A stretch of DNA of 64,000 nucleotides. Origin: Desulfovibrio sp. An276 (GTDB taxonomy: Bacteria; Desulfobacterota; Desulfovibrionia; Desulfovibrionales; Desulfovibrionaceae). The first letter of the stretch is position 1. Every line of letters begins with the position of its first letter. Location: positions 35,511 through 99,510 of the forward strand of contig NZ_NFJC01000006.1 in assembly GCF_002159665.1 (NCBI RefSeq), in the 5' to 3' direction. A model generated the notes under the pieces. That model did no database searches. It was not told the origin of the DNA and saw only the letters and a list, made by a program, of their open reading frames with translations. Below, in pieces: positions 11,479-19,892 of the stretch. A program made the position numbers and the translations under genes.

Positions 11479-12498
11479 CTATAAAAGATTGAAAGACTTG
11501 TAGCCGGCAATAGTTTCGGCCATGCCGCTTTCAAGGTTTTGGGTAGGCCTGAACCCAAGTTCTTCAACAATACGTCTGTTGGAGGCGACCCAGCCGCACT
11601 GGCTGGCCTCGCGATACTTGTCCAAATTCCAGTTCGGCGCCCTGTTGTTGGTGGCAAGGATGATGCGCACCAGTTGCGCGAAACCGGTGGAGGCTAGGGC
11701 CGTCATGCCCATGAGCCACAAGGGCAAATGGAAGATATGGGCCCTGCACTCCAGGGCTTTTGCCGCAGCTGCATAGAATTCGGCCATGCTCCATACGTCG
11801 CCGTCGCTCAAATGGTAGATGCCGTGGGCCTCGTCCATACAGGCCAGGAAAATGGCCTGAGCCATGTCGTCTACGTGCAGGATGGAAACGGGAAAGCGTC
11901 TGCCAACGCCGGGCACTGCGCCTACACCCTTTGCAAGGCCCCTGTACACGGGCAGAAGCCCCAGATCGCCCGAACCATAGATAATGGGGGGACGCAGGAT
12001 CACGAGGCGGTCCTGGGCTGCGCCGCGAAAGATGTTTTCCGTGAGCACCTTGGACCAGCCGTAGGCGGAAACAGGCTCGCAGGGCTGGTTTTCGCTTCGT
12101 CCCTCATTTTGATCACATGGGCCTGCCGCTGCAAGCGAGGAAACAAGGATGACGCGTTTCGGGCCCCTGTCGCCTGCAGCGCGCAGCATGGACGCCAGAT
12201 TCTGGGCTGCGCCGCAGTTTGCCTTGAGGTAATCCTGCCAACCCAGGCCAAAGAGCAGGGCTGCCATGTGGATAAAGATGTCGCATTCACAAAGGGCAGG
12301 GAGGAAATCCTGGCTCTTGCACAGGTCCGTGCGCAGGACACGGACCGAGGAGGGATAGTTTTCCGTATGCGAGGATTTTCTGCACAGCAGTGTAACCTTC
12401 GCCCCAGCGCGCAGCAGCATGGGCACAACCCGGCTTCCCACAAAGCCGGTACCGCCTGTGACAAGAATGCGCTTGTCGCGCACAATATCGTAATTCAC
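11479..12498 (-). CDS. Extended SDR, NAD-dependent epimerase/dehydratase; possible ceramide reductase
   Basis: A 339-residue Rossmann-fold extended short-chain dehydrogenase. It has the NAD(P)-binding TGGTGFVG at residues 14-21, the catalytic Tyr146-x3-Lys150 (YGWSK) and a serine pair at 120-121. The C-terminal half contains a hydrophobic stretch (PLWLMGMTALASTGFAQLVRII), consistent with a lipid substrate or membrane contact. It overlaps by 4 nt with an upstream gene for a YghO-like acyltransferase. In Caulobacter an extended SDR (CerR) works with a YghO-related acyltransferase (bCerS) in ceramide synthesis. The same role here is an inference, and a sugar-nucleotide epimerase remains possible. 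Confidence 0.8.
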   Translation of the reverse strand: MNYDIVRDKRILVTGGTGFVGSRVVPMLLRAGAKVTLLCRKSSHTENYPSSVRVLRTDLCKSQDFLPALCECDIFIHMAALLFGLGWQDYLKANCGAAQNLASMLRAAGDRGPKRVILVSSLAAAGPCDQNEGRSENQPCEPVSAYGWSKVLTENIFRGAAQDRLVILRPPIIYGSGDLGLLPVYRGLAKGVGAVPGVGRRFPVSILHVDDMAQAIFLACMDEAHGIYHLSDGDVWSMAEFYAAAAKALECRAHIFHLPLWLMGMTALASTGFAQLVRIILATNNRAPNWNLDKYREASQCGWVASNRRIVEELGFRPTQNLESGMAETIAGYKSFNLL

Positions 12499-13628
12499 AA
12501 CAAGTCCTTGCGATAGATTCTGTACCGCTTGCAGGCTTCTCCGCCGAAATCCTCGATGAGATCGTCCACAGCCGCGTTGTCCTCCAGAACCCAGGATCCT
12601 TCAACCCACCTGAAGTCTGCCTGGGAGCGGGCCTGTGCGAGCATGTAGTCGAAAAGAAGCAGGGGAAGGCCAAGCAGGCGGAACTTTTCCCGTATGCCGA
12701 ACAGCATGATGCGATAGCTTTCGCGTATCTTCCTTCTGGTCACAAGGTAGTGCCAGACTGCAGACAGTCCCATGCGGCCGTTGAGGCGCTTGAGCAGAGG
12801 GTTGAAGTTTGGCAGGGCTACCATGCCTCCGGCAGGCTCGTTTCCATGGAAGAAGAGCACGAAAAAGCGGGGATCCAGGAAGGAGACCAGTTCCTTGACC
12901 AGTGCCTTGGATTCTGCTTCCGACAGGGGGGAGAAGGCAAAGTTTTTGGCCCAGGACTCACCGTAGATCTGCAGCATGATTTCTACGTCTTGAGCCAGGG
13001 TACTCCTTTTTGAGCGTCTGAAGGTGAAGTCCCCTTTTTCCTTCAGTCTGGCAAGCTCGGTTTCAAGCCAGGATGCCACCTTTACCCTGTCCTTGTAGAT
13101 GTGGTAGGCCAAGAGATCCTGTTCCTTGCGCATGCAGAATCTGTGGAACATCTGGGCGTAGTAGGGCGGATTCCAGGGCATCATGAGCCCCGGGGGCACA
13201 TCAAAGCCGTCCACAAGCAGGCCGCATGTGTAGTTCGTTGACGGATTCAATGGCCCGCGCATGAAGGTCATGCCCTGACTGTGCAACCAGTTCGCTGCAC
13301 TGCCCAGCAGTTCTATTGCCGCTTCATTGTCCGGGAGGCATTCGAAAAAGCCGAAGGCGCCGCATTTTTCCTGCCAGTACCGATTGGACTTGTCGTCAAC
13401 AATGGCAGCAATGCGTCCTACGGGCTTGTTGCCACGCAGGGCAAGGAAAAGTTCACGCCTTGCCGTTTCCCAGAAGGGGTGCTTTCCCGGTGTCAGAAGA
13501 GCGATATCTTCCTTTCTGATGGGGGGAACCCACAAAGGGAAATCCCGATAGATCTCCCAGGGAAGGGAGACAAAGGTCTCGAGCTCGCTTTGCGTGGAAA
13601 CGGGAACTATGGAGACTGGAAGGGGCAT
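12495..13628 (-). CDS. YghO-like GNAT-fold acyltransferase; possible bacterial ceramide synthase
   Basis: A 377-residue cytosolic protein of the family that includes E. coli YghO. It opens with IYRDFPLWVPPIRKEDIALL and continues with HPFWETARRELFLALRGNKPVGRIAAIVD, the acceptor-type N-terminal GNAT segment. GPLNPSTNYTCGLLVDGFD is a family-conserved loop. A second GNAT-like half lies around residues 200-330. Its ATG has only a weak ribosome site. The gene overlaps the SDR stop-start by 4 nt, so the two are coupled. As I recall, Caulobacter bCerS belongs to this family, but the activity here is not shown. No serine palmitoyltransferase lies nearby. Confidence 0.78.
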   Translation of the reverse strand: MPLPVSIVPVSTQSELETFVSLPWEIYRDFPLWVPPIRKEDIALLTPGKHPFWETARRELFLALRGNKPVGRIAAIVDDKSNRYWQEKCGAFGFFECLPDNEAAIELLGSAANWLHSQGMTFMRGPLNPSTNYTCGLLVDGFDVPPGLMMPWNPPYYAQMFHRFCMRKEQDLLAYHIYKDRVKVASWLETELARLKEKGDFTFRRSKRSTLAQDVEIMLQIYGESWAKNFAFSPLSEAESKALVKELVSFLDPRFFVLFFHGNEPAGGMVALPNFNPLLKRLNGRMGLSAVWHYLVTRRKIRESYRIMLFGIREKFRLLGLPLLLFDYMLAQARSQADFRWVEGSWVLEDNAAVDDLIEDFGGEACKRYRIYRKDLL

Positions 13629-13805
13629 CTCAAGATATCGGCGCGCCCCCTTTCGCGTATGCGATTGCGAGGATGCGCCTTCCTCCTTAATCTGGGGTGT
13701 TCAGGATTTCACAAGGCTTTGTGCTCGCAAGAATGCGCGCTCGGGTGAACACTGGATTTGCAGTCTCCTGCCCGAAGATGAACCCGCCTTGCCGGTCCTG
13801 AAGGA

Positions 13806-14741
13806 TTAGCCGAGCGACAGCATGCCGCGTATGTCGTCAAGGTGGCGGATACCGTATTTTTCCATGGTCTTCGGCAATTCTTCCACGATGTGGAATGCCG
13901 CGTCTGGACGCATGAATGTTGCAGTGCCTATTTCCACAGCACTGGCTCCCACCAGGAGGAATTCCAGAACGTCTTCGGCAGAACAGATGCCCCCAATGCC
14001 TATGACAGGAATGTTGACCGCGTTGGCCACCTGCCACACGCAGCGCAGCGCCACGGGCTTAATGCAGGGGCCGGAAAGTCCGCCAATGATGTTGGCAAGC
14101 CTGGGCTTGCGCGTGCGCAAGTCAACGCTCATGCCGATCAGGGTGTTGATGCAGGAAATCATGTCTGCTCCTGCGTCCTCCACGCTGTGGGCAATTTCGG
14201 CAATGCTGGTCACATTGGGAGAAAGTTTGATGATGACAGGTTTGTTCGGGGCGTTTTCGCGCACAGCCTTTGTGACTCTGGCCGCCTGGACGGGATCTGC
14301 TCCGAAAATGGAGCCCCCTTCCTTCACGTTGGGGCAGGAAATGTTGACCTCCAGGGCTGCAACACCTTCCATGGCGTTGAGCTCTGCAGCCAGTTCCCCG
14401 AATTCTTCTGCCGATGTGGCGTACATGTTCACAATAATGGGAACATCCTTCCAGGGAAGCTGCGGCAGCTTGTGATCGCGAAAGGCCTCGAGCCCATCGT
14501 TTTGCAAGCCAATGGAATTGAGCATGCCGCAGGGAGTTTCGGCAATGCGCGGGCAGGGATTGCCGTGCCTGGGCTTCAGGGAAATGCCTTTGACGATGAT
14601 TCCCCCAAGGGTGGCGAGATCGCCGAATCTGGCAAATTCCATCCCGTAGCCAAAGGTCCCGGAGGCAGTCATGACTGGGTTTTTCATGGACAGGGTGTGC
14701 TTCGGGCCCGTAAGGGTGACAGCAAGTTCGTTGTGCTTCAC
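13806..14741 (-). CDS. pyrD: Dihydroorotate dehydrogenase B, catalytic subunit
   Basis: FMN enzyme oxidising dihydroorotate to orotate in pyrimidine synthesis. It is 311 residues, starting NELAVTL with TASGTFGYG near residue 26. The NISCPN motif carries the catalytic Cys136, which marks class 1B (class 2 enzymes use Ser). GIGGICSAEDVLEFLLVGASAVEIG binds FMN phosphate. It pairs with PyrK upstream. The start is uncertain: GTG at 14741 has no close ribosome site, whereas a GGAGG lies 31 nt up, ideally spaced for an in-frame CTG about 18 nt earlier. Confidence 0.94.
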   Translation of the reverse strand: MKHNELAVTLTGPKHTLSMKNPVMTASGTFGYGMEFARFGDLATLGGIIVKGISLKPRHGNPCPRIAETPCGMLNSIGLQNDGLEAFRDHKLPQLPWKDVPIIVNMYATSAEEFGELAAELNAMEGVAALEVNISCPNVKEGGSIFGADPVQAARVTKAVRENAPNKPVIIKLSPNVTSIAEIAHSVEDAGADMISCINTLIGMSVDLRTRKPRLANIIGGLSGPCIKPVALRCVWQVANAVNIPVIGIGGICSAEDVLEFLLVGASAVEIGTATFMRPDAAFHIVEELPKTMEKYGIRHLDDIRGMLSLG

Positions 14742-14823
14742 TTTGTGTTCGGCCAGCAGGGCTGTGCCGCCTCCAACATCTCTTTATCCTGGATCAGGTG
14801 CAAATGGACGCGCTGCCTTGCCA

Positions 14824-15639
14824 TCAGGCCAGCTCAATCTGGTTTGACCAGAACACCGGTCCCTGAGTGCAGCATTGCACAGGAGCGTTGCGGTGTGCAG
14901 GATCCGGCCAGGCGTCCGTTGTGCGAACGACACAGCCGAGGCAGGCTCCCACGCCGCAGGCCATCTTGTTTTCCAGCGAAAGCTGTACTCTCGCGTGGTA
15001 TTCCCTGGCAAAGCTTTGCACGGTCTTGAGGAAGGGCAGGGGGCCGCAGGCCAGAATGAGACCGTTTTGCGAGGCGTACTCCTTGATCCTTTCCTGCAGG
15101 GTAAAGATGAAGTTGTCGAGATCTCCGGGCACTGTCTCGCGCAAGGTGTCCACAGGAATGTGTTCGTTGATGCTGTCTACCGGGTAGCATTCGATTGGAT
15201 CCCTGTGTCCGAAGAGCATGCTGACATTCCAGGCTTTGGGGTGCTGCGCCACGTAGCCGATGAAGGGGACAATGCCCATGCCTCCGGCAAGCAGCAGGGT
15301 GGGAGTGTCTGGCTCGACAGCAAAGCCATTGCCAAGAGGTCCCCAGACCTGTACGGGATCCTGGGGGCGGAGCTGTGCCATCAGCTCTGTCCCACGGCCT
15401 GCAACCTGGAAAAAGCAGATGAGGTGTTGCGGACGAATCAGGCAGATGCCGAGAGGGCGTCCCCAGGGAAGCTCCAGGCCAAAGGATTTGGGGCGGATCA
15501 TGAGAAATTGCCCGGGTTTCCAGTCCGGCCAGTTTGGCGGCGAAAGGCGCAGGGCAAAATATCTGTGTACAGGATCGGCCAATCCGAAGGGGACAAGATC
15601 CAGGACGGAGAGTTCACAGCAGTCGGTGGTAGGGACCAT
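14824..15639 (-). CDS. pyrK: Dihydroorotate dehydrogenase B, electron-transfer subunit
   Basis: FAD and [2Fe-2S] subunit passing electrons from PyrD to NAD. It is 271 residues: an N-terminal FAD barrel (about 1-110, LRLSPPNWPDWKPGQFLMIRP), an NAD-binding region (LLLAGGMGIVPFIGY) and a C-terminal cluster CGVGACLGC followed by CC near residue 255, giving the Cys ligands of the PyrK-type cluster. GAGGTAACCT precedes the ATG. It is upstream of pyrD with an 82-nt gap. Confidence 0.93.
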   Translation of the reverse strand: MVPTTDCCELSVLDLVPFGLADPVHRYFALRLSPPNWPDWKPGQFLMIRPKSFGLELPWGRPLGICLIRPQHLICFFQVAGRGTELMAQLRPQDPVQVWGPLGNGFAVEPDTPTLLLAGGMGIVPFIGYVAQHPKAWNVSMLFGHRDPIECYPVDSINEHIPVDTLRETVPGDLDNFIFTLQERIKEYASQNGLILACGPLPFLKTVQSFAREYHARVQLSLENKMACGVGACLGCVVRTTDAWPDPAHRNAPVQCCTQGPVFWSNQIELA

Positions 15640-16209
15640 AGGTTACCTCGGGAGAAGAGCGGCACTGCAGGGAACAAAGCGGGTGCAGGGCGTGCAGGTG
15701 TGCGTCTTCAGTGTATCTTTTTATAGGTCTGCAACGGGGTTCACTATGGCACAGCAGGGCAAAAAAGGCAAAATATCCCATCCCTGCAAAAAGTGTCTGC
15801 TCTGAACCATGTAAGAAGGGGAACATTGTGTTTTTCGCCCCAAAATCTTGCTTGTCTCCATCCTATCCATTGGGAAAAAGGGAAAGCTCTGTGGTTCGAA
15901 TGCCGGAAAAATGACTGCCCTTCATATTGACGCGTTTTGGGGGGAAAGAGTAAGAAAAACTTTCATTTTACACTGCGCCACAAGCCTTTCCTCTGTATGG
16001 GGATGGGCTCATGTCCAGACGAAGCCACAGGCTTTGAGCTTTCTCTTTTGGGGGTGGAACACCAGAAAGAGGGGAGACGAAGAGCATATGGGTGCTTTGA
16101 GCACAATCTGGCCTTGTGTGGCGCATATCGCATTGACATTTTCAGGAAAAACATGGAGGCGGCGCTTCCTCCCCTGTATTTCGTCAGGGCCTTTGCGCCG
16201 GTTTTTTAG
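15640..16209. other. Divergent spacer between pyrK and asd
   Basis: About 570 nt carrying the promoters of both divergent genes. I see no gene I can support. A possible plus-strand -35 (TTGACG near 15926) has no convincing -10. No riboswitch signature was recognised. Confidence 0.5.
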
Positions 16210-17259
16210 ATGAGCAAGTTGACTGTTGCGGTCTGTGGTGCCACCGGTGCCGTGGGCAGAGAAATGCTGAACACGCTGCATCAGCGTGCCTTTCCTGCTA
16301 CCGAAGTACTGGCCTTTGCCTCTTCGAGAAGCGCGGGGAGCAAGGTTGAATTTGGCGACCAGGAACTGACCGTACGCGAACTGAAGGAAGACAGCTTTGA
16401 AGGAGTGGATATCGCCATCTTTTCCGCTGGTGGTGCCACTTCCCTCAAGTTTGCTCCCTACGCCGCCAAGGCTGGCTGTGTGGTCGTGGACAATTCCGCT
16501 GCCTGGCGTATGGACGATCGCTGCCCCCTGGTCGTGCCGGAAGTGAATCCCGAGGATCTTTCCTGGCACAAGGGCATTATCGCCAACCCCAACTGCTCAA
16601 CCATACAGATGCTTGTGGCCTTGAAGCCCATCTACGACGCAGTGGGCATCAAGCGCATTGTGGTCTCCACTTATCAGGCTGTTTCCGGTACAGGACAGAA
16701 GGGCATTGCGGAGCTCGAAAAGCAGGTTCGCGACCTCTTCAATGCCAGGTACGTCGAATGCAAGGCCTATCCCTACCAGATTGCCTTCAACATCCTGCCC
16801 CATATCGATGTCTTCCTCGACAATGACTACACCAAGGAAGAGATGAAGATGGTCAATGAGACACGCAAGATGTTCCATGACCCGCTCATCCGCGTGACTG
16901 CCACCTGTGCCCGCGTGCCCGTTTTCTACGGCCATGCCGAGTCTGTAAACGTCGAGACCGAGAAGAAGCTGACCGCCAAGGAATGCCGCGTGCTCCTTTC
17001 GCAGGCTCCGGGTGTCAGGGTCTACGACAACCCCCGCGAGCTCATGTACCCCATGCCTCTCATGGGCGCGGGCAAGGACGAGACCTTTGTGGGACGCATC
17101 CGCGATGACGAGTCCATTGAAAATGGTCTCAACATGTGGATTGTCGCGGACAATATCCGCAAGGGCGCAGCTCTGAATGCCGTGCAGATTGCCGAGGAAC
17201 TCGTGAAGCGCGACCTTGTCCGCGTGAACGAACAGGATCGCGACACCTTCCTTGCCTAA
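16210..17259 (+). CDS. asd: Aspartate-semialdehyde dehydrogenase
   Basis: NADPH enzyme converting aspartyl phosphate to the semialdehyde for Lys, Met, Thr and diaminopimelate synthesis. It has 349 residues, with nucleotide loop GATGAVG at 10-16 and NPNCST holding the catalytic Cys129. RVPVFYGHAESV holds the catalytic His and the substrate-binding stretch. The sequence belongs to the Gram-positive/archaeal-type bacterial Asd rather than the E. coli form, judging by the ANPNCSTIQML context. There is no recognisable ribosome site before ATG 16210, although the start matches family N-termini exactly. Confidence 0.94.
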   Translation: MSKLTVAVCGATGAVGREMLNTLHQRAFPATEVLAFASSRSAGSKVEFGDQELTVRELKEDSFEGVDIAIFSAGGATSLKFAPYAAKAGCVVVDNSAAWRMDDRCPLVVPEVNPEDLSWHKGIIANPNCSTIQMLVALKPIYDAVGIKRIVVSTYQAVSGTGQKGIAELEKQVRDLFNARYVECKAYPYQIAFNILPHIDVFLDNDYTKEEMKMVNETRKMFHDPLIRVTATCARVPVFYGHAESVNVETEKKLTAKECRVLLSQAPGVRVYDNPRELMYPMPLMGAGKDETFVGRIRDDESIENGLNMWIVADNIRKGAALNAVQIAEELVKRDLVRVNEQDRDTFLA

Positions 17260-17313
17260 TCGCCTAAGCCAGCAACGAACGATTCAAGCCCTGTAACGGG
17301 GACAAAAAAGTCT

Positions 17314-17367
17314 GCTGCCGCTTTCCCTTCGCGGGGGAGGCGGCAGCTTCTGTCCCAAAGGACAGAA
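17314..17367 (+). terminator. Two consecutive hairpins between asd and the tRNA-thiolase gene
   Basis: A first stem GCTGCCGC (17314-17321) pairs with GCGGCAGC (17340-17347). A second, TTCTGTCC (17348-17355), pairs with GGACAGAA (17360-17367). The first may terminate asd, though the plus-strand T-run is weak. On the minus strand the first is followed by TTTTTT. The second sits only 20 nt before the downstream GTG start. Confidence 0.5.
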
Positions 17368-17387
17368 CAGGGCCTTGGGGGAATGCC

Positions 17388-18305
17388 GTGAAGTGCAAGA
17401 TTTGCAAGCGTGACGCCGTAGTCAAGCTGCGCGCGCACAATGCCGCCTTTTGCCGCGACTGCTTTTTGAATTTTTTTTCCCGTCAGGTACAGCGCGGGAT
17501 CGAGCAGGAGCATTTGTGCACCAAGGAGGACAAGATCCTTGTAGCCGTGTCCGGCGGCAAGGACAGTCTTTCCCTGCTCTACGAGCTCACAAGGCAGGGC
17601 TATGATGCGACTGGTCTTTTCATTGACCTTGCCATTCCCAAATCCTCGGAGTCGGCCAGGGCCACTGTCGAGGATTTTTGTGTCCGGCAGGGTCTGAAGC
17701 TGCATGTGTGCGAAATGAAGAAGGAGGGGCTTGCCATTCCCGATGTCAAGGCAGCCCTAAAGCGCCCAGTGTGCTCGGTCTGCGGCAAGATTAAAAGGCA
17801 CTATTTCAACAAAATCGCCATGGAAGGCGGCTACACCGTGCTTGCTACAGGACACAATCTCGACGATGAGGTGGCCCGGCTGTTCAGCAACACCCTGCGC
17901 TGGGACATTTCCTATCTTTCCTGTGACGGCCCCTGCTTGCCTGCAAGTGGAAAGTTTGTGCGCAAGATCAAGCCATTGTGGCGCCTTACGGAATTCGAGA
18001 CAGCAAACTATGCCTTTTTGACAGGCATAGAGCCGCATATTGCACCCTGTCCGTACAGTCCGGGAGCCAGCTTTACCACCCTGAAGTCCGTGTTGCAGCG
18101 TCTCGAATATGCCATGCCCGGTCGCAAGCTTGATTTCTATCAGGGCTTTATCCATCGCGGTCGCAAGGGATTCGAGAACATGGAACAGGACAGGGGGAAT
18201 CCCCTGCACGACTGTCCAGAGTGCGGCTATCCGACATCCGGCGAGGCCATATGTGGTGTGTGTCGCATACGGCATCAGCTTGAGGAAAAGAGGGTAGAGG
18301 CATGA
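17388..18305 (+). CDS. ttuA: TtuA/TtcA-family tRNA 2-thiolation enzyme
   Basis: PP-loop ATPase that inserts sulfur into tRNA, most like TtuA (s2T at position 54). It is 305 residues. The N-terminal zinc finger uses Cys3, Cys6, Cys22 and Cys25. The PP-loop SGGKDS is at 55-60. A CSVC motif near residue 128 and a Cys in APCPYS supply the Fe-S and active-site cysteines, and GHNLDDE is conserved. The C-terminal finger is CPECGYP...CGVC. Start is GTG 17388 with GGGGGAA upstream. TtcA (position 32) lacks the two outer fingers, which favours TtuA. The stop overlaps the next gene by 4 nt. Confidence 0.86.
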   Translation: MKCKICKRDAVVKLRAHNAAFCRDCFLNFFSRQVQRGIEQEHLCTKEDKILVAVSGGKDSLSLLYELTRQGYDATGLFIDLAIPKSSESARATVEDFCVRQGLKLHVCEMKKEGLAIPDVKAALKRPVCSVCGKIKRHYFNKIAMEGGYTVLATGHNLDDEVARLFSNTLRWDISYLSCDGPCLPASGKFVRKIKPLWRLTEFETANYAFLTGIEPHIAPCPYSPGASFTTLKSVLQRLEYAMPGRKLDFYQGFIHRGRKGFENMEQDRGNPLHDCPECGYPTSGEAICGVCRIRHQLEEKRVEA

Positions 18306-18964
18306 GGGAATTCATGCGCAAGGCTCTTGATCGGGGTCTGACAGTGCCCAATGTGGCAAGCTATCTCTCTCTTGATATCATGCGTCGCTGGGGTGTTGTG
18401 TGGGGCACATGCTGCCTTGGTCTCAAGGCAAGACTTTTGGGCGCAAGCCTAGGACATGGAGTGACAGCCCACGGGCCTGTAGCCATCATGCGCTGGCCTC
18501 AAAGCCGCATTGTCATAGGAAATGACGTGCACCTCATCTCGTCCTGGCGCAGGGCAACTGCGGCAGCACTCTCGCACCCCGTGCGTCTGCGCACCTTTGG
18601 TCCAGATGCGCTCATATCCATTGGTGAGGGGTGCGAGCTCTCGGGCACATCTATCACCTGCAGATCTACCTCCATTACCCTTGGCAAAAAGGTGCTTGTC
18701 GCCCCGGACGTCATCATCGTCGACAGCGACTTTCACGCTCCCTGGCCCATGGAATCGAGGAGCACGGATCCGGGCCTTGAGAACGACAGGCCCGTGGTTA
18801 TCGAGGATTATGCCTGGATTGGCATGCGTTCCATTATATTGAAGGGCGTTACCATTGGGCGCGGAGCCATTGTTGGAGCCGGCAGCGTGGTGACCAGGGA
18901 CATTCCGCCGTTTGCCGTAGCCTGCGGTTCTCCGGCACGGGTCGTTAAAATACAGGAGCAGTAA
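18302..18964 (+). CDS. Left-handed beta-helix O-acetyltransferase (hexapeptide repeat)
   Basis: A 220-residue acyl-CoA-dependent acetyltransferase of the LbetaH class. From about residue 55 onward it has irregular hexapeptide repeats, with the typical end SIILKGVTIGRGAIVGAGSVVTRDIPPFAVACGSPARVVK. The DSDFH segment near residue 140 is the position of the catalytic His in maltose/galactoside-type acetyltransferases. The N-terminal 50 residues are hydrophobic-leaning and not of the family core. It is translationally coupled to the thiolase gene (ATGA), but I see no functional link. The likely substrate is a sugar or glycan, unknown. Confidence 0.85.
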   Translation: MREFMRKALDRGLTVPNVASYLSLDIMRRWGVVWGTCCLGLKARLLGASLGHGVTAHGPVAIMRWPQSRIVIGNDVHLISSWRRATAAALSHPVRLRTFGPDALISIGEGCELSGTSITCRSTSITLGKKVLVAPDVIIVDSDFHAPWPMESRSTDPGLENDRPVVIEDYAWIGMRSIILKGVTIGRGAIVGAGSVVTRDIPPFAVACGSPARVVKIQEQ

Positions 18965-18972
18965 AAGCAGAA

Positions 18973-18994
18973 GGGGAGCCCCAAGAGGCTCCCC
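18973..18994. terminator. Bidirectional terminator between acyltransferase and agmatinase
   Basis: Stem GGGGAGCC (18973-18980) pairs with GGCTCCCC (18987-18994) with a short loop. T-rich tracts follow in both directions (CATCTGTTTT on plus, TTCTGCTTTTA on minus), and the flanking genes converge here. Confidence 0.8.
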
Positions 18995-19028
18995 CATCTG
19001 TTTTGCAAAGCTGCTGAAAGTCTGGTGG

Positions 19029-19892
19029 CTACTTTTTGCTGCGCTGAGCCATGCCCATGAGGGCGTGGACCAACTTGGCAGCCGTGAAATCCGCGTGGTG
19101 CAGAGACTCAATGGGTGCCAGCTCCACCACGTCAAAGCCTATGAGTCTTCTGCCCTTGAGACAGGTGGCAAGAATGTGCATGGCATCATTCCAGAAGAGG
19201 CCTCCGGGGGAGGGTGTGCCTGTGGCCGGCATGAGCGAGGAATCCAGACCATCCACGTCGAAAGTGACATAGACGTTTTGGGGGAAGCGTTTGGGCAGCG
19301 GTTTCCTGGGCAGTCCCTTGCGGGCAAGGAAGGCAGCATCGTAGGCAGTGATGCCTGCCTTTTTGCGGAATTCGGCCTCTTCCTCGCTGTAGTCTCTGGT
19401 GCCGAACTGGACAAGGGGCAGCCCGCAGTCTTCGACTACGCGCCTCAGGACACAGGCGTGACTGAATGCATCGCCTTCGTAGATGTTGCGCAGATCCGCG
19501 TGCGCGTCAAAGTGCAGTATGCCAAATTCCTTGCCTTCGTCGTGCAGGGCCCGGATGGGAGCGTAGCTGACTGTGTGCTCACCACCAAGGGTGACGGGAA
19601 TTGCTCCGTGATCCAGGGCCGTGCGCACTTTGGCCATGATATCTGCAAATACCGCGTCGAGCGATTGTTCGCAGTTTATAGGCTCACAGGTGTGGAAGCC
19701 CAGAGTGCCAGGGGAGGAAATTCCATCCCAGGCCTCGAGCTGCTGCGAGGCCTCGAGAATGGCCGCAGGGCCGAGGTGCGTGCCAGCTCCGTAGGAGACT
19801 GTGCGTTCCAGTGGTACGGGGATTATGTGAAAGCCCGCGTTTTCCGGAGTGGTATCGGGAAATTCCGAGGCGAGAAATGAAGAAAAATCCAT
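19029..19892 (-). CDS. speB: Agmatinase (ureohydrolase family)
   Basis: Mn-dependent hydrolase making putrescine and urea from agmatine. It has 287 residues, with GGEHTVSYAP (His ligand), HFDAHADLR (Asp-x-His-x-Asp) and TFDVDGLDSS (Asp-x-Asp), the three metal-binding motifs of the arginase/agmatinase family. GGAGGACTC precedes ATG 19892. No arginine decarboxylase gene is visible nearby. A guanidinobutyrase or arginase activity is possible, but the length and motif contexts look like SpeB. Confidence 0.88.
   Translation of the reverse strand: MDFSSFLASEFPDTTPENAGFHIIPVPLERTVSYGAGTHLGPAAILEASQQLEAWDGISSPGTLGFHTCEPINCEQSLDAVFADIMAKVRTALDHGAIPVTLGGEHTVSYAPIRALHDEGKEFGILHFDAHADLRNIYEGDAFSHACVLRRVVEDCGLPLVQFGTRDYSEEEAEFRKKAGITAYDAAFLARKGLPRKPLPKRFPQNVYVTFDVDGLDSSLMPATGTPSPGGLFWNDAMHILATCLKGRRLIGFDVVELAPIESLHHADFTAAKLVHALMGMAQRSKK

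Noticed and set aside
15640..16209. Riboswitch (lysine type) before asd
   Set aside because: None of the conserved lysine-riboswitch core motifs were found in this spacer.
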